A DNA stretch of 43,102 nt from Candidatus Methylomirabilota bacterium (GTDB lineage Bacteria; Methylomirabilota; Methylomirabilia; Rokubacteriales; CSP1-6), in NCBI GenBank assembly GCA_035709005.1, contig DASTFB010000110.1, forward strand, positions 1-43,102. Direction: 5' to 3'. Numbering within the stretch: the first letter of the stretch is position 1; the number at the start of each line of letters is the position of its first letter. Made by a program: the position numbers and the translations under genes. The notes beneath the pieces are model-generated. The model was not told the origin of the DNA, made no database searches, and was given only the letters and a program-made list of their open reading frames with translations. Shown one piece after another: positions 17,182 to 26,591 of the stretch.

Positions 17182-17937
17182 ATGAGTGCGGTTCGGATCC
17201 TGCCCGACGCCGAGACGTTGAGCCGCGCGGCGGCGCGGGAGTTCGTGGAGCTCAGTCAGCGGGCCGTCGTGGCCCGTGGACGCTTCGGCGTGGCGCTCGC
17301 GGGAGGCGTCACGCCGCGCCGCATCTACGAGCTGCTCGCCGAGCCCGAGCATCACGATCAGGTGGACTGGGCCCGCGTCGAGGTCTTCTGGGGTGACGAA
17401 CGTCCCGTGCCGCCCGAGCACCCGGACTCGAACTACGGGATGGCCGCCGCGGCCTTGCTCACGAAGGTCGACCTGCGGCCGGAGCAGATTCATCGGATTC
17501 AGGCCGAGCGGCCGAACCGCCAGGCGGCGGCGTGCGACTACCAGGTCGAGATTGGCCGGGTCCTCGGGGTGAGCCCGGACGGGTCCCCCCCGGTATTCGA
17601 CCTGATCCTGCTCGGGCTGGGAGCCGACGGCCACACCGCGTCGCTGTTCCCGAACACCGAGGCCCTGCGCGAGCGGCACCGCCACGTGGTGGCAAACCTC
17701 GTCCCGAAGCTCGGATCCGAGCGGATCACGCTCACCTTCCCGGTCATCAACCAGGCCAGCGATATCCTGGTCGTCGTGACGGGCGCCGAGAAGGCAGGGA
17801 CCCTCCGGGCGGTGCTGGAAGGGCCGCGTGACGTCGAACGACTGCCCTCACAATCCCTCAACCCGGTGGCGGGGCGGCTCACGTGGCTGGTCGACCGAGC
17901 GGCAGCGAGCGAGCTGACCCCCTCAGGTGGCGCATGA
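17182..17937 (+). CDS. pgl: 6-phosphogluconolactonase
   Basis: 251 residues from ATG 17182, 7 bases after the opcA stop. It hydrolyses 6-phosphoglucono-lactone to 6-phosphogluconate. The SugP_isomerase-type signatures are present: FGVALAGGVTPRRIYELL, VEVFWGDERPVPPEHPDSNYGMA, and the active-site loop LILLGLGADGHTASLFPNT. With zwf, opcA and gnd it completes the oxidative branch. No clear ribosome site precedes it, so it is probably translated by coupling. Its stop overlaps the ATG of fbp (ATGA). Confidence 0.93.
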   Translation: MSAVRILPDAETLSRAAAREFVELSQRAVVARGRFGVALAGGVTPRRIYELLAEPEHHDQVDWARVEVFWGDERPVPPEHPDSNYGMAAAALLTKVDLRPEQIHRIQAERPNRQAAACDYQVEIGRVLGVSPDGSPPVFDLILLGLGADGHTASLFPNTEALRERHRHVVANLVPKLGSERITLTFPVINQASDILVVVTGAEKAGTLRAVLEGPRDVERLPSQSLNPVAGRLTWLVDRAAASELTPSGGA

Positions 17938-18932
17938 ACGAGATCAGCGCGCGCTTCGAACAGCACCTGCGAACAGACGCCGGAATCGGCGACCTGGCCC
18001 TCGTGTTGAACCAGATCGCCGTAGCCGGCAAGCTCCTCGCCCGGGAGTTGTCGCGGGCCAGCCTGATGGGCCGCCTCGGCACGACCGGTGAGGTGAACGT
18101 GCAGGGGGAGGTGGTCAAGAAGCTCGACGTCTGGGGCAACGACGTGATGGTCGGGGCGCTCAAGGCCAGCGGGGTCGTCTGCACGATGGTCTCCGAGGAA
18201 ATGGACGAGCCGCTGCACGTCGCCGATCGCTGCGCCGCAGGCAAGTACGTGGTGTGCTTCGACCCGGTCGACGGGTCCTCCAACCTGGACATCAACGGCA
18301 TCGTGGGCACGATCTTCTCCATCCGCCGCCAGCATGGACACGGAGGCGATCACGTCGCGCCGGACGCGATGCAGCCGGGGACGGCCCAGGTCGCGGCCGG
18401 CTACGTCATGTACGGGCCGAGCACGATGCTGGTCTACACGGCGGGGGCCGGTGTTCATGCCTTCACGCTCGATCCGACGATCGGCGAGTTCGTGCAGTCG
18501 TACCGAAAAATTCAGATTCCAAATCGCGGGCGCATTTACAGCGTGAACGAGGCGCACGCGCCGGCCTGGCAGCCGGGCATTCTCCGGTACATCGACTACC
18601 TGCGAGCCCGGGATCCGGCCACGGGACGCCCCTACACCGGGCGCTATGTGGGCTCGATGGTCGCCGACGTGCACCGCACGCTGCTCGAGGGGGGCATCTT
18701 CCTCTACCCCGCGGAGGTCGGCGCCGACGGAAAGGCAACCGGGAAGCTGAGACTCCAGTACGAAGCCGCGCCGATGGCGTTTGTCATCGAGCAGGCCGGT
18801 GGTAAGGCGAGCACAGGACGCGAGCGAATCCAGGACATCCGCCCCGGCTCCGTGCACCAGCGGATTCCGCTGGCCATCGGCAGCGCGGAGGACGTGGCCG
18901 TTGCAGAGGAGTTCGTGGCGGGTCGTCGCTGA
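17934..18932 (+). CDS. fbp: Class I fructose-1,6-bisphosphatase
   Basis: 332 residues from ATG 17934, which overlaps the pgl stop; the frame is open further upstream but the overlap defines the start. It removes the 1-phosphate of fructose-1,6-bisphosphate, the irreversible step of gluconeogenesis. The metal and substrate signature CFDPVDGSSNLDINGIVGTIFSI is intact, as are GYVMYGPSTMLVYT, RYVGSMVADVHRTLLEGGIFLYP and KLRLQYEAAPMAFVIEQAGG. In this operon it recycles triose phosphates back to fructose-6-P together with the aldolase that follows 14 bases later. FBPase in an otherwise catabolic cluster supports cyclic rather than linear flux. Confidence 0.94.
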   Translation: MNEISARFEQHLRTDAGIGDLALVLNQIAVAGKLLARELSRASLMGRLGTTGEVNVQGEVVKKLDVWGNDVMVGALKASGVVCTMVSEEMDEPLHVADRCAAGKYVVCFDPVDGSSNLDINGIVGTIFSIRRQHGHGGDHVAPDAMQPGTAQVAAGYVMYGPSTMLVYTAGAGVHAFTLDPTIGEFVQSYRKIQIPNRGRIYSVNEAHAPAWQPGILRYIDYLRARDPATGRPYTGRYVGSMVADVHRTLLEGGIFLYPAEVGADGKATGKLRLQYEAAPMAFVIEQAGGKASTGRERIQDIRPGSVHQRIPLAIGSAEDVAVAEEFVAGRR

Positions 18933-18946
18933 CACGGGGGCTGCTC

Positions 18947-19864
18947 ATGAGCGATCGGGTCAAAGAGATCATCAGCTGGTACGGCGCCGACAATCCCGGC
19001 ACTCTCACGAATCTCGCCTGTTTGATGAATCACGGCCGGCTGGCCGGCACGGGCCGGATGGTCATCCTGCCCGTGGACCAGGGCTTCGAGCACGGGCCAG
19101 CCCGGAGCTTCGCGCCGAATCCGCCGGCCTACGACCCGCGGTACCACTTCGAACTGGCGATCGAGTCCGGATGCAACGCGTATGCGGCGCCCCTGGGCTT
19201 CCTCGAGGCCGGGGCGCGCGAGTTCGCCGGGGAGGTGCCGCTGATTCTCAAGCTCAACGATCACGACGTCCTACTCGAGGAGCCGGATCCGACTCAGGCT
19301 CTGACCGGCAGTGTGGGCGACGCGCTGCGCCTCGGCTGCGTCGGCGTCGGGTTCACGATTTACCCGGGGTCGATTCATCGGCTCGAGATGTACAGCCAGA
19401 TCCGGGCGCTCGCCGAGGAGGCCAAGCGCTACGGTCTCGTCGTGGTGATCTGGTCCTACCCGCGCGGCTCAGGGCTCTCGAAGGCGGGTGAGACGGCGAT
19501 CGACGTCACCGCGTACGCGGCGCACATCGCGGCGCAGCTCGGTGCCCACATCATCAAGGTGAAGCTACCGACGGCCCACACTGAGCAGGAGGCCGCCAAG
19601 AAGGTGTACGAGAAGGAACGAGTCCCGGTGGGCACACTGGCCGAGCGCGTGCGTCATGTCGTCCAGTCCACCTTCAACGGGCGTCGGGTGGTGATCTTCT
19701 CGGGCGGGCCGACGCAGGAGCGCGACGAGGTGGTCTTCGAGGAGGCCCGAGCGATCCGCGACGGTGGGGGCTTCGGCTCGATCATCGGTCGGAACTCGTT
19801 TCAGCGCAAGAAGCCGGAAGCCCTGGCGTTCCTGAGGACGATCATGGAGATCTACGCGAAGTGA
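18947..19864 (+). CDS. fba: Class I fructose-bisphosphate aldolase (DhnA/FbaB type)
   Basis: 305 residues. A DhnA/FbaB-type aldolase that interconverts fructose-1,6-bisphosphate with dihydroxyacetone phosphate and glyceraldehyde-3-phosphate through a Schiff base. The signatures VILPVDQGFEHGP (near 39), GCVGVGFTIYPGS (near 130), HIIKVKLPTAH with candidate Schiff-base lysines Lys204/Lys206, and IFSGGP near the phosphate-binding end are all visible. It is flanked by fbp and glk; its TGA overlaps the GTG of glk. With FBPase it would run in the condensing direction to return trioses to the hexose pool. Confidence 0.92.
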   Translation: MSDRVKEIISWYGADNPGTLTNLACLMNHGRLAGTGRMVILPVDQGFEHGPARSFAPNPPAYDPRYHFELAIESGCNAYAAPLGFLEAGAREFAGEVPLILKLNDHDVLLEEPDPTQALTGSVGDALRLGCVGVGFTIYPGSIHRLEMYSQIRALAEEAKRYGLVVVIWSYPRGSGLSKAGETAIDVTAYAAHIAAQLGAHIIKVKLPTAHTEQEAAKKVYEKERVPVGTLAERVRHVVQSTFNGRRVVIFSGGPTQERDEVVFEEARAIRDGGGFGSIIGRNSFQRKKPEALAFLRTIMEIYAK

Positions 19865-20853
19865 CGACGATCCTGGCCGGAGACGTCGGCGGCACGAAGA
19901 CGGTGGTGGCGCTCTTCGAAGAGGCGGAGGGCGCGCTCCGGCTGGTGCGCGACATGACGCTGCCGAGCCGCGAGTTCCCCGGTCTGGAACCGATCATTCG
20001 CCACTTCCTCGAGGCCGGCCCTACGCCGACGGTCGACGCAGCTTGTTTCGGCGTGGCCGGTGCGGTCATCGACGGACGATGCGAGGCGACGAACCTGCCC
20101 TGGGCGCTCGAGGAAAAGAGCCTGCTGGACACCATCCCGACGCCCCGGGCGATGCTCCTCAACGACCTCGAGGCTGCTGCCTGGGGGGTGATGGAGCTGC
20201 CCCCCAGGGACCTGCTGACACTGCAGGTCGGCGCCCCCCGGACGGGGAACATGGCGCTCATCGCCGCTGGCACGGGGCTCGGGGAAGCCCTGATCGTTTG
20301 CGACGGCATGCGTCGGATCGTGGTCGCGTCAGAGGGCGGTCACGCCGACTTCGCCCCCCGTACCGAGCGCCAGAGCGAGCTGCTTGCCTACCTCCGTGGC
20401 GAGTTCGGTCATGTCAGCTACGAGCGCCTGCTCTCCGGGCCCGGGCTGTTCAACATCTACCGCTTTCTGCGCGAGAGGAGCGGCGCGGCCGAGCCGCGGT
20501 GGCTCACTGAGCGCATGGACCGCCTGGGCAGTAGCGCCGCCATCTCGGAGGTCGCGCTCGCCGGCGAGCATCCACTTTGCGTCGAGGCGCTCGACCTGTT
20601 CGCCTCGATCTACGGTGCCGAGGCCGGGAACCTGGCTCTCAGGGCGCTCGCCGTGGGCGGCGTCTACGTCGGCGGGGGGATCGCGCCCAAGATCCGGACG
20701 AAGCTCGCCGGCGGCAGCTTCATCGCGGCATTCCGCGACAAGGGCCGCTTCGCTGGTCTGATGGAGTCGATCCCGGTGCGTCTGGCGCTCGATCCGCGAG
20801 CCCCGCTGCTCGGGGCGGCCCGCGTCGCCAGCGACGCGCACCTCGCGCGATAG
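19861..20853 (+). CDS. glk: Glucokinase (Glk family)
   Basis: 330 residues from GTG 19861, overlapping the aldolase stop. It phosphorylates free glucose to glucose-6-P. The ATP-binding DVGGTKTVVALF lies at residues 8-19; DAACFGVAGAVIDGRCEATNLPW and LLNDLEAAAWG are the glucose-side motifs; GTGLGEALI and EGGHADFAPRTERQSELLAYLRGEFGHVSYERLLSGPGL are diagnostic of the proteobacterial-type Glk family rather than ROK kinases. It is the last gene of the operon and feeds glucose, possibly from the glycosidases downstream, into the pathway. Confidence 0.93.
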   Translation: MTTILAGDVGGTKTVVALFEEAEGALRLVRDMTLPSREFPGLEPIIRHFLEAGPTPTVDAACFGVAGAVIDGRCEATNLPWALEEKSLLDTIPTPRAMLLNDLEAAAWGVMELPPRDLLTLQVGAPRTGNMALIAAGTGLGEALIVCDGMRRIVVASEGGHADFAPRTERQSELLAYLRGEFGHVSYERLLSGPGLFNIYRFLRERSGAAEPRWLTERMDRLGSSAAISEVALAGEHPLCVEALDLFASIYGAEAGNLALRALAVGGVYVGGGIAPKIRTKLAGGSFIAAFRDKGRFAGLMESIPVRLALDPRAPLLGAARVASDAHLAR

Positions 20854-20910
20854 CGCCCGGCCGATCGTCCCCTGTTCGCCCCAGGCCCGCGACCGGGATC
20901 AGCCCTTGAC

Positions 20911-20983
20911 GCTCCGCGGAGCCTCCTTTTCTCGCGGGCGCCGACGCGCCGGGCCCGAGTTCCGGCGGAGGCGACCTCCGCCG
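20911..20983. terminator. Palindrome and 9-bp hairpin after glk
   Basis: The spacer after glk holds a 12-base palindrome GCTCCGCGGAGC at 20911-20922 followed by CTCCTTTT, and a perfect 9-bp stem-loop at 20963-20983 (CGGCGGAGG, loop CGA, CCTCCGCCG). Neither is a textbook terminator with a long T-run, but together they mark the likely end of the operon just before the next promoter. The second could instead be an operator, as it ends only 4 bases before the -35 box. Confidence 0.5.
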
Positions 20984-20986
20984 CGC

Positions 20987-21016
20987 TTGACAATGATCGT
21001 TGGCGTCTCTAGTAAT
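20987..21016 (+). promoter_or_regulatory. Candidate sigma-70 promoter of the glycosidase genes
   Basis: A perfect -35 box TTGACA (20987-20992) is followed after 18 bases by AGTAAT (21011-21016), the best -10 in reach. It sits between the hairpin after glk and the GH63-like gene, giving a leader of about 90 nucleotides. The perfect -35 in this GC-rich context makes it a good candidate. Confidence 0.55.
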
Positions 21017-21113
21017 CGACCTCCGGAGGCACTCATGACGCATCAGCAACTGAACGGCCGCAACGGCGCTCGTCATCGGCATGAGGTTGAGCGCCCGGAA
21101 GGGATGCTCCCCG

Positions 21114-23768
21114 ATGGCCGCCCGTTCTGAAGAGGAAAAGCGCCTCGCCGAGGCGCGCGCGCGGACAGCGCACTGGAAGCGGTGGGGCCCCTACCTGGCG
21201 GAGCGTCAGTGGGGAACGGTCCGCGAAGATTACTCCCCGCACGGCACCGCGTGGGACTACTTCCCGCACGACCACGCGCGGCGGCGGGCGTATCGCTGGG
21301 GCGAGGACGGCCTGCTCGGGATCTCCGACAATCACCAGTACCTGTGCTTCGCGCTAGCCCTCTGGAACGAGAAGGACCCTTTTCTCAAAGAGCGGCTATT
21401 CGGACTGTCGGCCCCCCAGGGCAACCACGGCGAGGACGTCAAGGAGTACTATTTCTACCTCGACTCGACGCCGACCCACTCCTACATGCGCGCGCTCTAC
21501 AAATATCCCCAGGCCGAGTTCCCGTATGCCTGGCTCGTGGAAGAGAACGCGCGGCGAGGCCGCGAGGACCCGGAGTTCGAGCTGCTCGATACCGGGATCT
21601 TCGACGACGACCGCTATTTCGACGTGTTCGCCGAGTATGCGAAGGCCGCGCCCAACGACGTGCTGGTCCGCCTGACCGTGGTCAATCGCGGGCCGGAGAC
21701 GGCCCCGCTCCACCTCCTGCCGACGCTTTGGTTCCGGAACACGTGGGCGTGGGACCGCGACGCCGAGCGACCGAGCCTCGGCTTCGGCGGCACGGTAGGC
21801 GGCGCCGGGCACCTGCGCGCCGAACACCCCGCCCTCACCGGGCTCTACCGCCTCTTCTACGAGGGCAACCCCGAACTGCTCTTCACCGAGAACGAGACGA
21901 ACTTCCGGCGGCTGTACGGCACCGAGAATGCCCAGCGCTTCGTGAAGGACGCCTGCCACGACGCCGTCATTCACCGCCGGGCGTCAGCCGTCAACCCTGT
22001 GCCGGAGGGCACCAAGGCCGCGCTTCATTATTCGTTTCGCATCCCGCCCGGTCAGGCCGTCGTCGTGCGCCTCCGGCTCACCGACCGCTATCCGGAGGGT
22101 AACCCGTTCGGCGCCCTCTTCGACGCGGTGTACGCGCAGCGCCAAGAGGAGGCGGATGCCTTCTACGCCTCGGTCATCCCCCAGAAGCTCAGCGCTGACG
22201 CGCGAAGCGTCATGCGTCAGGCTCTGGCGGGGATGCTGTGGTCCAAGCAATGGTATCACTACGACGTGCGCCGTTGGTTGGACGGCGACCCCACACAGCC
22301 GCCGCCGTCCCCGGACCGCAAGCGGGCCCGTAACCGCGATTGGGCCCACCTCTACAACGACGATGTCATCTCGATGCCCGACAAGTGGGAGTACCCGTGG
22401 TATGCGGCCTGGGACCTCGCATTTCACACCGTGGCGCTCGCGCTGGTGGACCCGGATTTCGCCAAGGAGCAGCTCGTCCTGTTCCTGCGCGAGTGGTACA
22501 TGCATCCGAACGGCCAGATCCCGGCCTACGAGTGGGCGTTCTCCGACGTCAACCCGCCCGTGCACGCCTGGGCCGCCTGGCGCATCTATAAGATCGAGCG
22601 GCGAATCCGCGGCCGCGCCGACCCTGAGTTCCTCGAACGCGTCTTCCACAAACTGCTCCTGAACTTCACCTGGTGGATCAACCGCAAGGACCCGGAAGGG
22701 AAGAACGTCTTCCAGGGCGGGTTCCTCGGGCTCGACAACATCGGCGTCTTCGACCGGAGCGCGCCGCTGCCTACCGGCGGAACGATCGAGCAGTCCGACG
22801 GCACGGCCTGGGTCGGCATGTACTGCCTCAACATGCTCGCCATGGCCCTCGAGCTGGCGCGCGACAACCCCGCCTACGAGGACGTCGCGTCGAAGTTCTT
22901 CGAACACTTCGTCTACATCGCGTACGCCATGAACAACATCGCCGGGGAGGGGATCCAGCTCTGGGACCGAGAGGACGGGTTCTTCTACGACGTGCTCCAC
23001 TTTCCCGACGGCTTCGTCTGCCCGCTGAAGATCCGCTCGATGGTAGGGCTGATCCCCCTCCTCGCCGTCGAGACCCTCGAGCCCGAGATCATGACGGCGT
23101 TGCCGCGCTTCTCACGCCGGATGATGTGGTTCCTCAAGAACCGGCCGGATCTGCAACACCACGTCGTCCGGCAGGACACGCCCGACGGGACCACCCGCCG
23201 GCTGCTCGCGCTCGTCACCGACGTGCGGCTCGCGAGCGCGCTGCAGTACATGCTGGACGAACGGGAGTTCCTCGCCCCCCACGGGATCCGGTCGCTCTCC
23301 GAGTACCACCGCGATCACCCCTACGTCTTCCGCGTGCACGACCAGGAGTATCGGGTCCAGTACGACCCGGCGGAATCGACGACCTCGTGCTTCGGTGGCA
23401 ACTCGAACTGGCGCGGCCCGATCTGGTTCCCGGTGAACTTCTTGTTGATCGAGGCGCTCCAGAAATTCGACCACTTCTATGGCCACCGCTTCAAGGTCGA
23501 GTTCCCGACGGGGTCTGGCCGACTGCTCACGCTCTGGGAAGTCGCCGCCGAGATCTCCCGGCGGCTGACCCACCTCTTCCTGCTCGGGCCGGATGGCCGC
23601 CGGCCCGTCCACGGCAGCGCGGAGAAGTTTCAGAGGGATCCGCACTGGCGCGACCTCGTTCTCTTTTACGAGTACTTCCGGGGCGACAGCGGTGCCGGGC
23701 TCGGCGCCAGCCATCAGACGGGCTGGACCGGCCTCGTGGCCAAGCTCCTCCAGCAGAGCGGCGAGTAG
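21114..23768 (+). CDS. MGH1-like / GH63-type glycoside hydrolase
   Basis: 884 residues from ATG 21114, preceded by GGAAGGGA at 21097-21104; an ATG at 21081 has no ribosome site. There is no signal peptide, so the enzyme is cytoplasmic. It matches the large glucosidase family with an MGH1-like (alpha/alpha)6-barrel related to GH63: an N-terminal beta-rich domain ([28 protein letters not shown] near residues 45-75) and a C-terminal barrel with [21 protein letters not shown] (near 425) and [23 protein letters not shown] (near 465). It ends with a catalytic-half motif, [19 protein letters not shown]. Family members act on alpha-glucosides or on mannosyl-/glucosylglycerate. The substrate is not determined; glk upstream and GH15 downstream favour glucose release from a cytoplasmic storage or solute sugar. 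Confidence 0.82.
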   Translation: MAARSEEEKRLAEARARTAHWKRWGPYLAERQWGTVREDYSPHGTAWDYFPHDHARRRAYRWGEDGLLGISDNHQYLCFALALWNEKDPFLKERLFGLSAPQGNHGEDVKEYYFYLDSTPTHSYMRALYKYPQAEFPYAWLVEENARRGREDPEFELLDTGIFDDDRYFDVFAEYAKAAPNDVLVRLTVVNRGPETAPLHLLPTLWFRNTWAWDRDAERPSLGFGGTVGGAGHLRAEHPALTGLYRLFYEGNPELLFTENETNFRRLYGTENAQRFVKDACHDAVIHRRASAVNPVPEGTKAALHYSFRIPPGQAVVVRLRLTDRYPEGNPFGALFDAVYAQRQEEADAFYASVIPQKLSADARSVMRQALAGMLWSKQWYHYDVRRWLDGDPTQPPPSPDRKRARNRDWAHLYNDDVISMPDKWEYPWYAAWDLAFHTVALALVDPDFAKEQLVLFLREWYMHPNGQIPAYEWAFSDVNPPVHAWAAWRIYKIERRIRGRADPEFLERVFHKLLLNFTWWINRKDPEGKNVFQGGFLGLDNIGVFDRSAPLPTGGTIEQSDGTAWVGMYCLNMLAMALELARDNPAYEDVASKFFEHFVYIAYAMNNIAGEGIQLWDREDGFFYDVLHFPDGFVCPLKIRSMVGLIPLLAVETLEPEIMTALPRFSRRMMWFLKNRPDLQHHVVRQDTPDGTTRRLLALVTDVRLASALQYMLDEREFLAPHGIRSLSEYHRDHPYVFRVHDQEYRVQYDPAESTTSCFGGNSNWRGPIWFPVNFLLIEALQKFDHFYGHRFKVEFPTGSGRLLTLWEVAAEISRRLTHLFLLGPDGRRPVHGSAEKFQRDPHWRDLVLFYEYFRGDSGAGLGASHQTGWTGLVAKLLQQSGE

Positions 23769-23926
23769 CGTTGCCGGGCCGCGACGATGGCGATCACCAC
23801 GAACACGCGCTCAGCGGCGTCCCGGCCGCGGTGGCCTGGGGACACCAGCCGCCGAGTCCTGGCGCGTCGATGCCTGCTCTGGCGGGCGAGGGGGCCCGTG
23901 ACCGAGCCCTGTAGGAGAGGCGGACT

Positions 23927-25762
23927 ATGGCGTATCAGCCCATCGAGAACTACGGCATCATCGGGGACCTCCACACGGTGGCCCTGGTCGGCGTGGACGG
24001 ATCCATCGACTGGCTCTGTCTCCCGCGGTTCGACTCGCCAAGCGTGTTCGCCGCCATCCTTGACGACACGAAAGGTGGACATTTTCGGATCGCGCCCGTG
24101 TACGGGGACGTGAGGCGGAAGCAGCTTTACTGGCCGGACACCAACGTTCTGATCACGCGCTTCCTCTCGCCCAACGGGGTGGCGGAGCTCACCGACTACA
24201 TGCCGGTGGGGCGGGGGCCCGACGGAGACGGCCACCACCGAGTGGTGCGCCGTGTCACGGCTGTCCGGGGGAGCATCCCCTTCCGGATCGAGTGCTATCC
24301 GGCCTTCAACTACGCCCGCGATCCGCACGACACCTACGTGAGCACAGGGGGGGCGGTGTTCCGCTCGGCAGGTCTCAGTCTCGGCCTCGCCACACCGATC
24401 CCGCTCAAGGCCGACGACCGTGGCGTGGCCGCGGAGTTCACCCTCCACGACAACGAGAGCGCCACCTTCGTCCTCCAGCAAGTCCCGGCCGGGGTCGGCT
24501 GCGGGGTCAGCCTCTCCGAGACGGAGTCGGAGATGCTGTTCGAAGCGACGGTCGAGTACTGGCGACGGTGGATTGCCAAGTGTACCTATACCGGGCGCTG
24601 GCGGGAGATCGTTCGCCGCTCGGCGCTGGCGCTCAAGCTCCTCACGTACGAGCCCACCGGCGCGATCGTGGCGGCGCCGACGTGCAGCCTTCCCGAGTGC
24701 CTGGGCGGCGAGCGGAACTGGGACTATCGGTACACCTGGATCCGCGACGCGGCGTTCACCGTCTACGGGCTCCTCAGGCTCGGCTTCACCGAGGAGGCGG
24801 CTCGCTTCATGGGATGGATCGAGGCCCGCTGCCACGAACTGAATCCAGACGGATCGCTCCAGATCATGTACGGGATCGACGGGCGCCACACCCTCACCGA
24901 GGAAAGCCTCGATCACCTGGATGGCTACCGGGGCTCTCGTCCCGTGCGCATCGGCAATGGCGCGTACAGCCAACTCCAGCTGGATATCTATGGGGAGCTG
25001 ATGGACTCCGTCTACCTCTACAACAAGCACGGCAGCCCGATCTCCTACGACTTCTGGGTTCATCTCCGCCGGCTCACCAACTGGGTCTGCGACAACTGGC
25101 AGCGCCAGGACGATGGGGTCTGGGAGTCCCGTGGTGGCCGGCAGCACTTCGTCTACTCCAAGCTCATGTGCTGGGTCGCGGTGGATCGCGCCTTGCGTCT
25201 CGCCGACAAGCGCTCGTTCCCGGCCGACCGCGAGCGGTGGTCGAAGACCCGCGACCAGATTTACGAGGAGATCATGACCGAGGGGTGGAGCCCGGGCCGA
25301 CAGGCCTTCGTCCAGCATTACGGCAGCGCCAGCCTGGACGCCGCGAATCTCATCATGCCCCTCGTGTTCTTTCTGTCGCCGACCGATGGCCGCATGCTGA
25401 GGACCCTGGAGGCCATTCTCGCGCCCCCCGAGCGCGGGGGGCTCGTCTCCAACAGCCTCGTCTACCGCTACAACGTGAACGAGACGCCCGATGGGCTCAC
25501 TGGCGAGGAAGGGACCTTCAACATCTGCACGTTCTGGTTAGTCGAGGCCATGACGCGGGCAGGGCGGAATGACCGCGCGCTGCTCGAGCGGGCACGCCTC
25601 ATGTTCGAGCAAATGCTCGGCTACGCCAGTCACCTGGGCCTGTACGCCGAGGAAACGGGCCCGACCGGCGAGGGGCTGGGGAACTTCCCCCAGGCCTTCA
25701 CACACCTGGCGGTGATCAGCGCGGCCTACAACCTGGACCGGGCGCTCGGCGCCCGCGGGTAG
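23927..25762 (+). CDS. GH15 family glycosidase (glucoamylase/trehalase type)
   Basis: 611 residues with AGGAGAGG upstream of ATG 23927. The N-terminal beta domain ([45 protein letters not shown]) is the trehalase/glucoamylase-associated N-domain. The catalytic (alpha/alpha)6 barrel shows [19 protein letters not shown] near residue 264 and [22 protein letters not shown] near 526, the region of the catalytic glutamates. There is no signal peptide, so it is intracellular. GH15 enzymes of this form include glucoamylases and bacterial trehalases; the sequence alone does not separate them. Either would liberate glucose for glk. The 158-base gap before it contains nothing recognisable beyond the ribosome site. 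Confidence 0.9.
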   Translation: MAYQPIENYGIIGDLHTVALVGVDGSIDWLCLPRFDSPSVFAAILDDTKGGHFRIAPVYGDVRRKQLYWPDTNVLITRFLSPNGVAELTDYMPVGRGPDGDGHHRVVRRVTAVRGSIPFRIECYPAFNYARDPHDTYVSTGGAVFRSAGLSLGLATPIPLKADDRGVAAEFTLHDNESATFVLQQVPAGVGCGVSLSETESEMLFEATVEYWRRWIAKCTYTGRWREIVRRSALALKLLTYEPTGAIVAAPTCSLPECLGGERNWDYRYTWIRDAAFTVYGLLRLGFTEEAARFMGWIEARCHELNPDGSLQIMYGIDGRHTLTEESLDHLDGYRGSRPVRIGNGAYSQLQLDIYGELMDSVYLYNKHGSPISYDFWVHLRRLTNWVCDNWQRQDDGVWESRGGRQHFVYSKLMCWVAVDRALRLADKRSFPADRERWSKTRDQIYEEIMTEGWSPGRQAFVQHYGSASLDAANLIMPLVFFLSPTDGRMLRTLEAILAPPERGGLVSNSLVYRYNVNETPDGLTGEEGTFNICTFWLVEAMTRAGRNDRALLERARLMFEQMLGYASHLGLYAEETGPTGEGLGNFPQAFTHLAVISAAYNLDRALGARG

Positions 25763-25862
25763 CGCGATCGATCAACGACAACTGGCCACGGCTCTGCTGG
25801 CCACCGTTCTCGTCGCGCCAGCGTGCCGGGCGCCGGCCCAGATCTTCGCGGAGCGCGCGCTC

Positions 25863-26582
25863 GTGTCTAGGATGCGCGCGGAGATCGTCCCTGGCGCGCC
25901 CTTCGACCATGTGGTGTTCTGGCCGCCTGGCCCGGCCTCGCGAACCCTGCACGTTTACATCGACGGCGATGGCACCCCGTGGGTCCAGGGCCGCCCCGCC
26001 CACGACCCGACGCCCCGCAATCCGCTCATGCTGCGCCTGATGAACCTCGATCCGAACCCGCGTGTCTACCTCGGCCGGCCGTGTTATCACGGGCTCGCCA
26101 CAAGACCGCCCTGCTCGGCCGCAATGTGGACCCGAGAGCGCTACTCGGAGCGGGTGGTCGTGAGCATGGCCGCCGCGCTCCGCCAGGTGATCGGCAAGCG
26201 AGGGGTCACCCGGGTCGCCTGGTTCGGCTACAGCGGGGGAGGGACTCTGGTCCTGCTGCTGGCTCCGCGATTCGCCGAGACGGCCGCCGTCGTCACCGTA
26301 GCGGGCAACCTCGACATCGACGCGTGGGCGGACCTGCACGGCTACTCTCGCCTCGTCGGATCGCTGAACCCCGCCACGCACTCCTGGGCCTTCAGCCAGG
26401 TGTACGAGCGCCATTACGTCGGCGGTGTCGATCGGATCGTGCCGAGGACCATCGTCGACCGAGCCGGGGTCCGGCCGGAGACGGTGACGGTGATCCCGAC
26501 CTATGACCACGTCTGCTGCTGGGAGACGATCTGGCCGGCTGTCGTGTCGCAGGTCACGCAGGCGCTGGGGCCGGAACGCTGA
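25863..26582 (+). CDS. Alpha/beta hydrolase-fold protein, N-terminus unclear
   Basis: 239 residues if started at GTG 25863. It has an alpha/beta hydrolase nucleophile elbow FGYSGGGTLVLLLAPRF (Ser124 in GYSGGG), an early strand with a charged loop (HVYIDGDGTPW), and a late TYDHVCCWETIW whose His may complete the triad. The substrate is unknown. The same frame is open upstream to 25716 and encodes what looks like an export signal (LATALLATVLVAPACRAPAQ, residues -28 to -9 relative to the GTG), including a lipobox-like VAPAC, but no ATG, GTG or TTG precedes it. The true start is therefore uncertain: a rare start codon such as ATC at 25767, an assembly error, or a gene that has lost its start. It converges on the caspase gene, leaving 9 bases between them. 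Confidence 0.6.
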   Translation: MSRMRAEIVPGAPFDHVVFWPPGPASRTLHVYIDGDGTPWVQGRPAHDPTPRNPLMLRLMNLDPNPRVYLGRPCYHGLATRPPCSAAMWTRERYSERVVVSMAAALRQVIGKRGVTRVAWFGYSGGGTLVLLLAPRFAETAAVVTVAGNLDIDAWADLHGYSRLVGSLNPATHSWAFSQVYERHYVGGVDRIVPRTIVDRAGVRPETVTVIPTYDHVCCWETIWPAVVSQVTQALGPER

Positions 26583-26591
26583 CCCAGCAGC

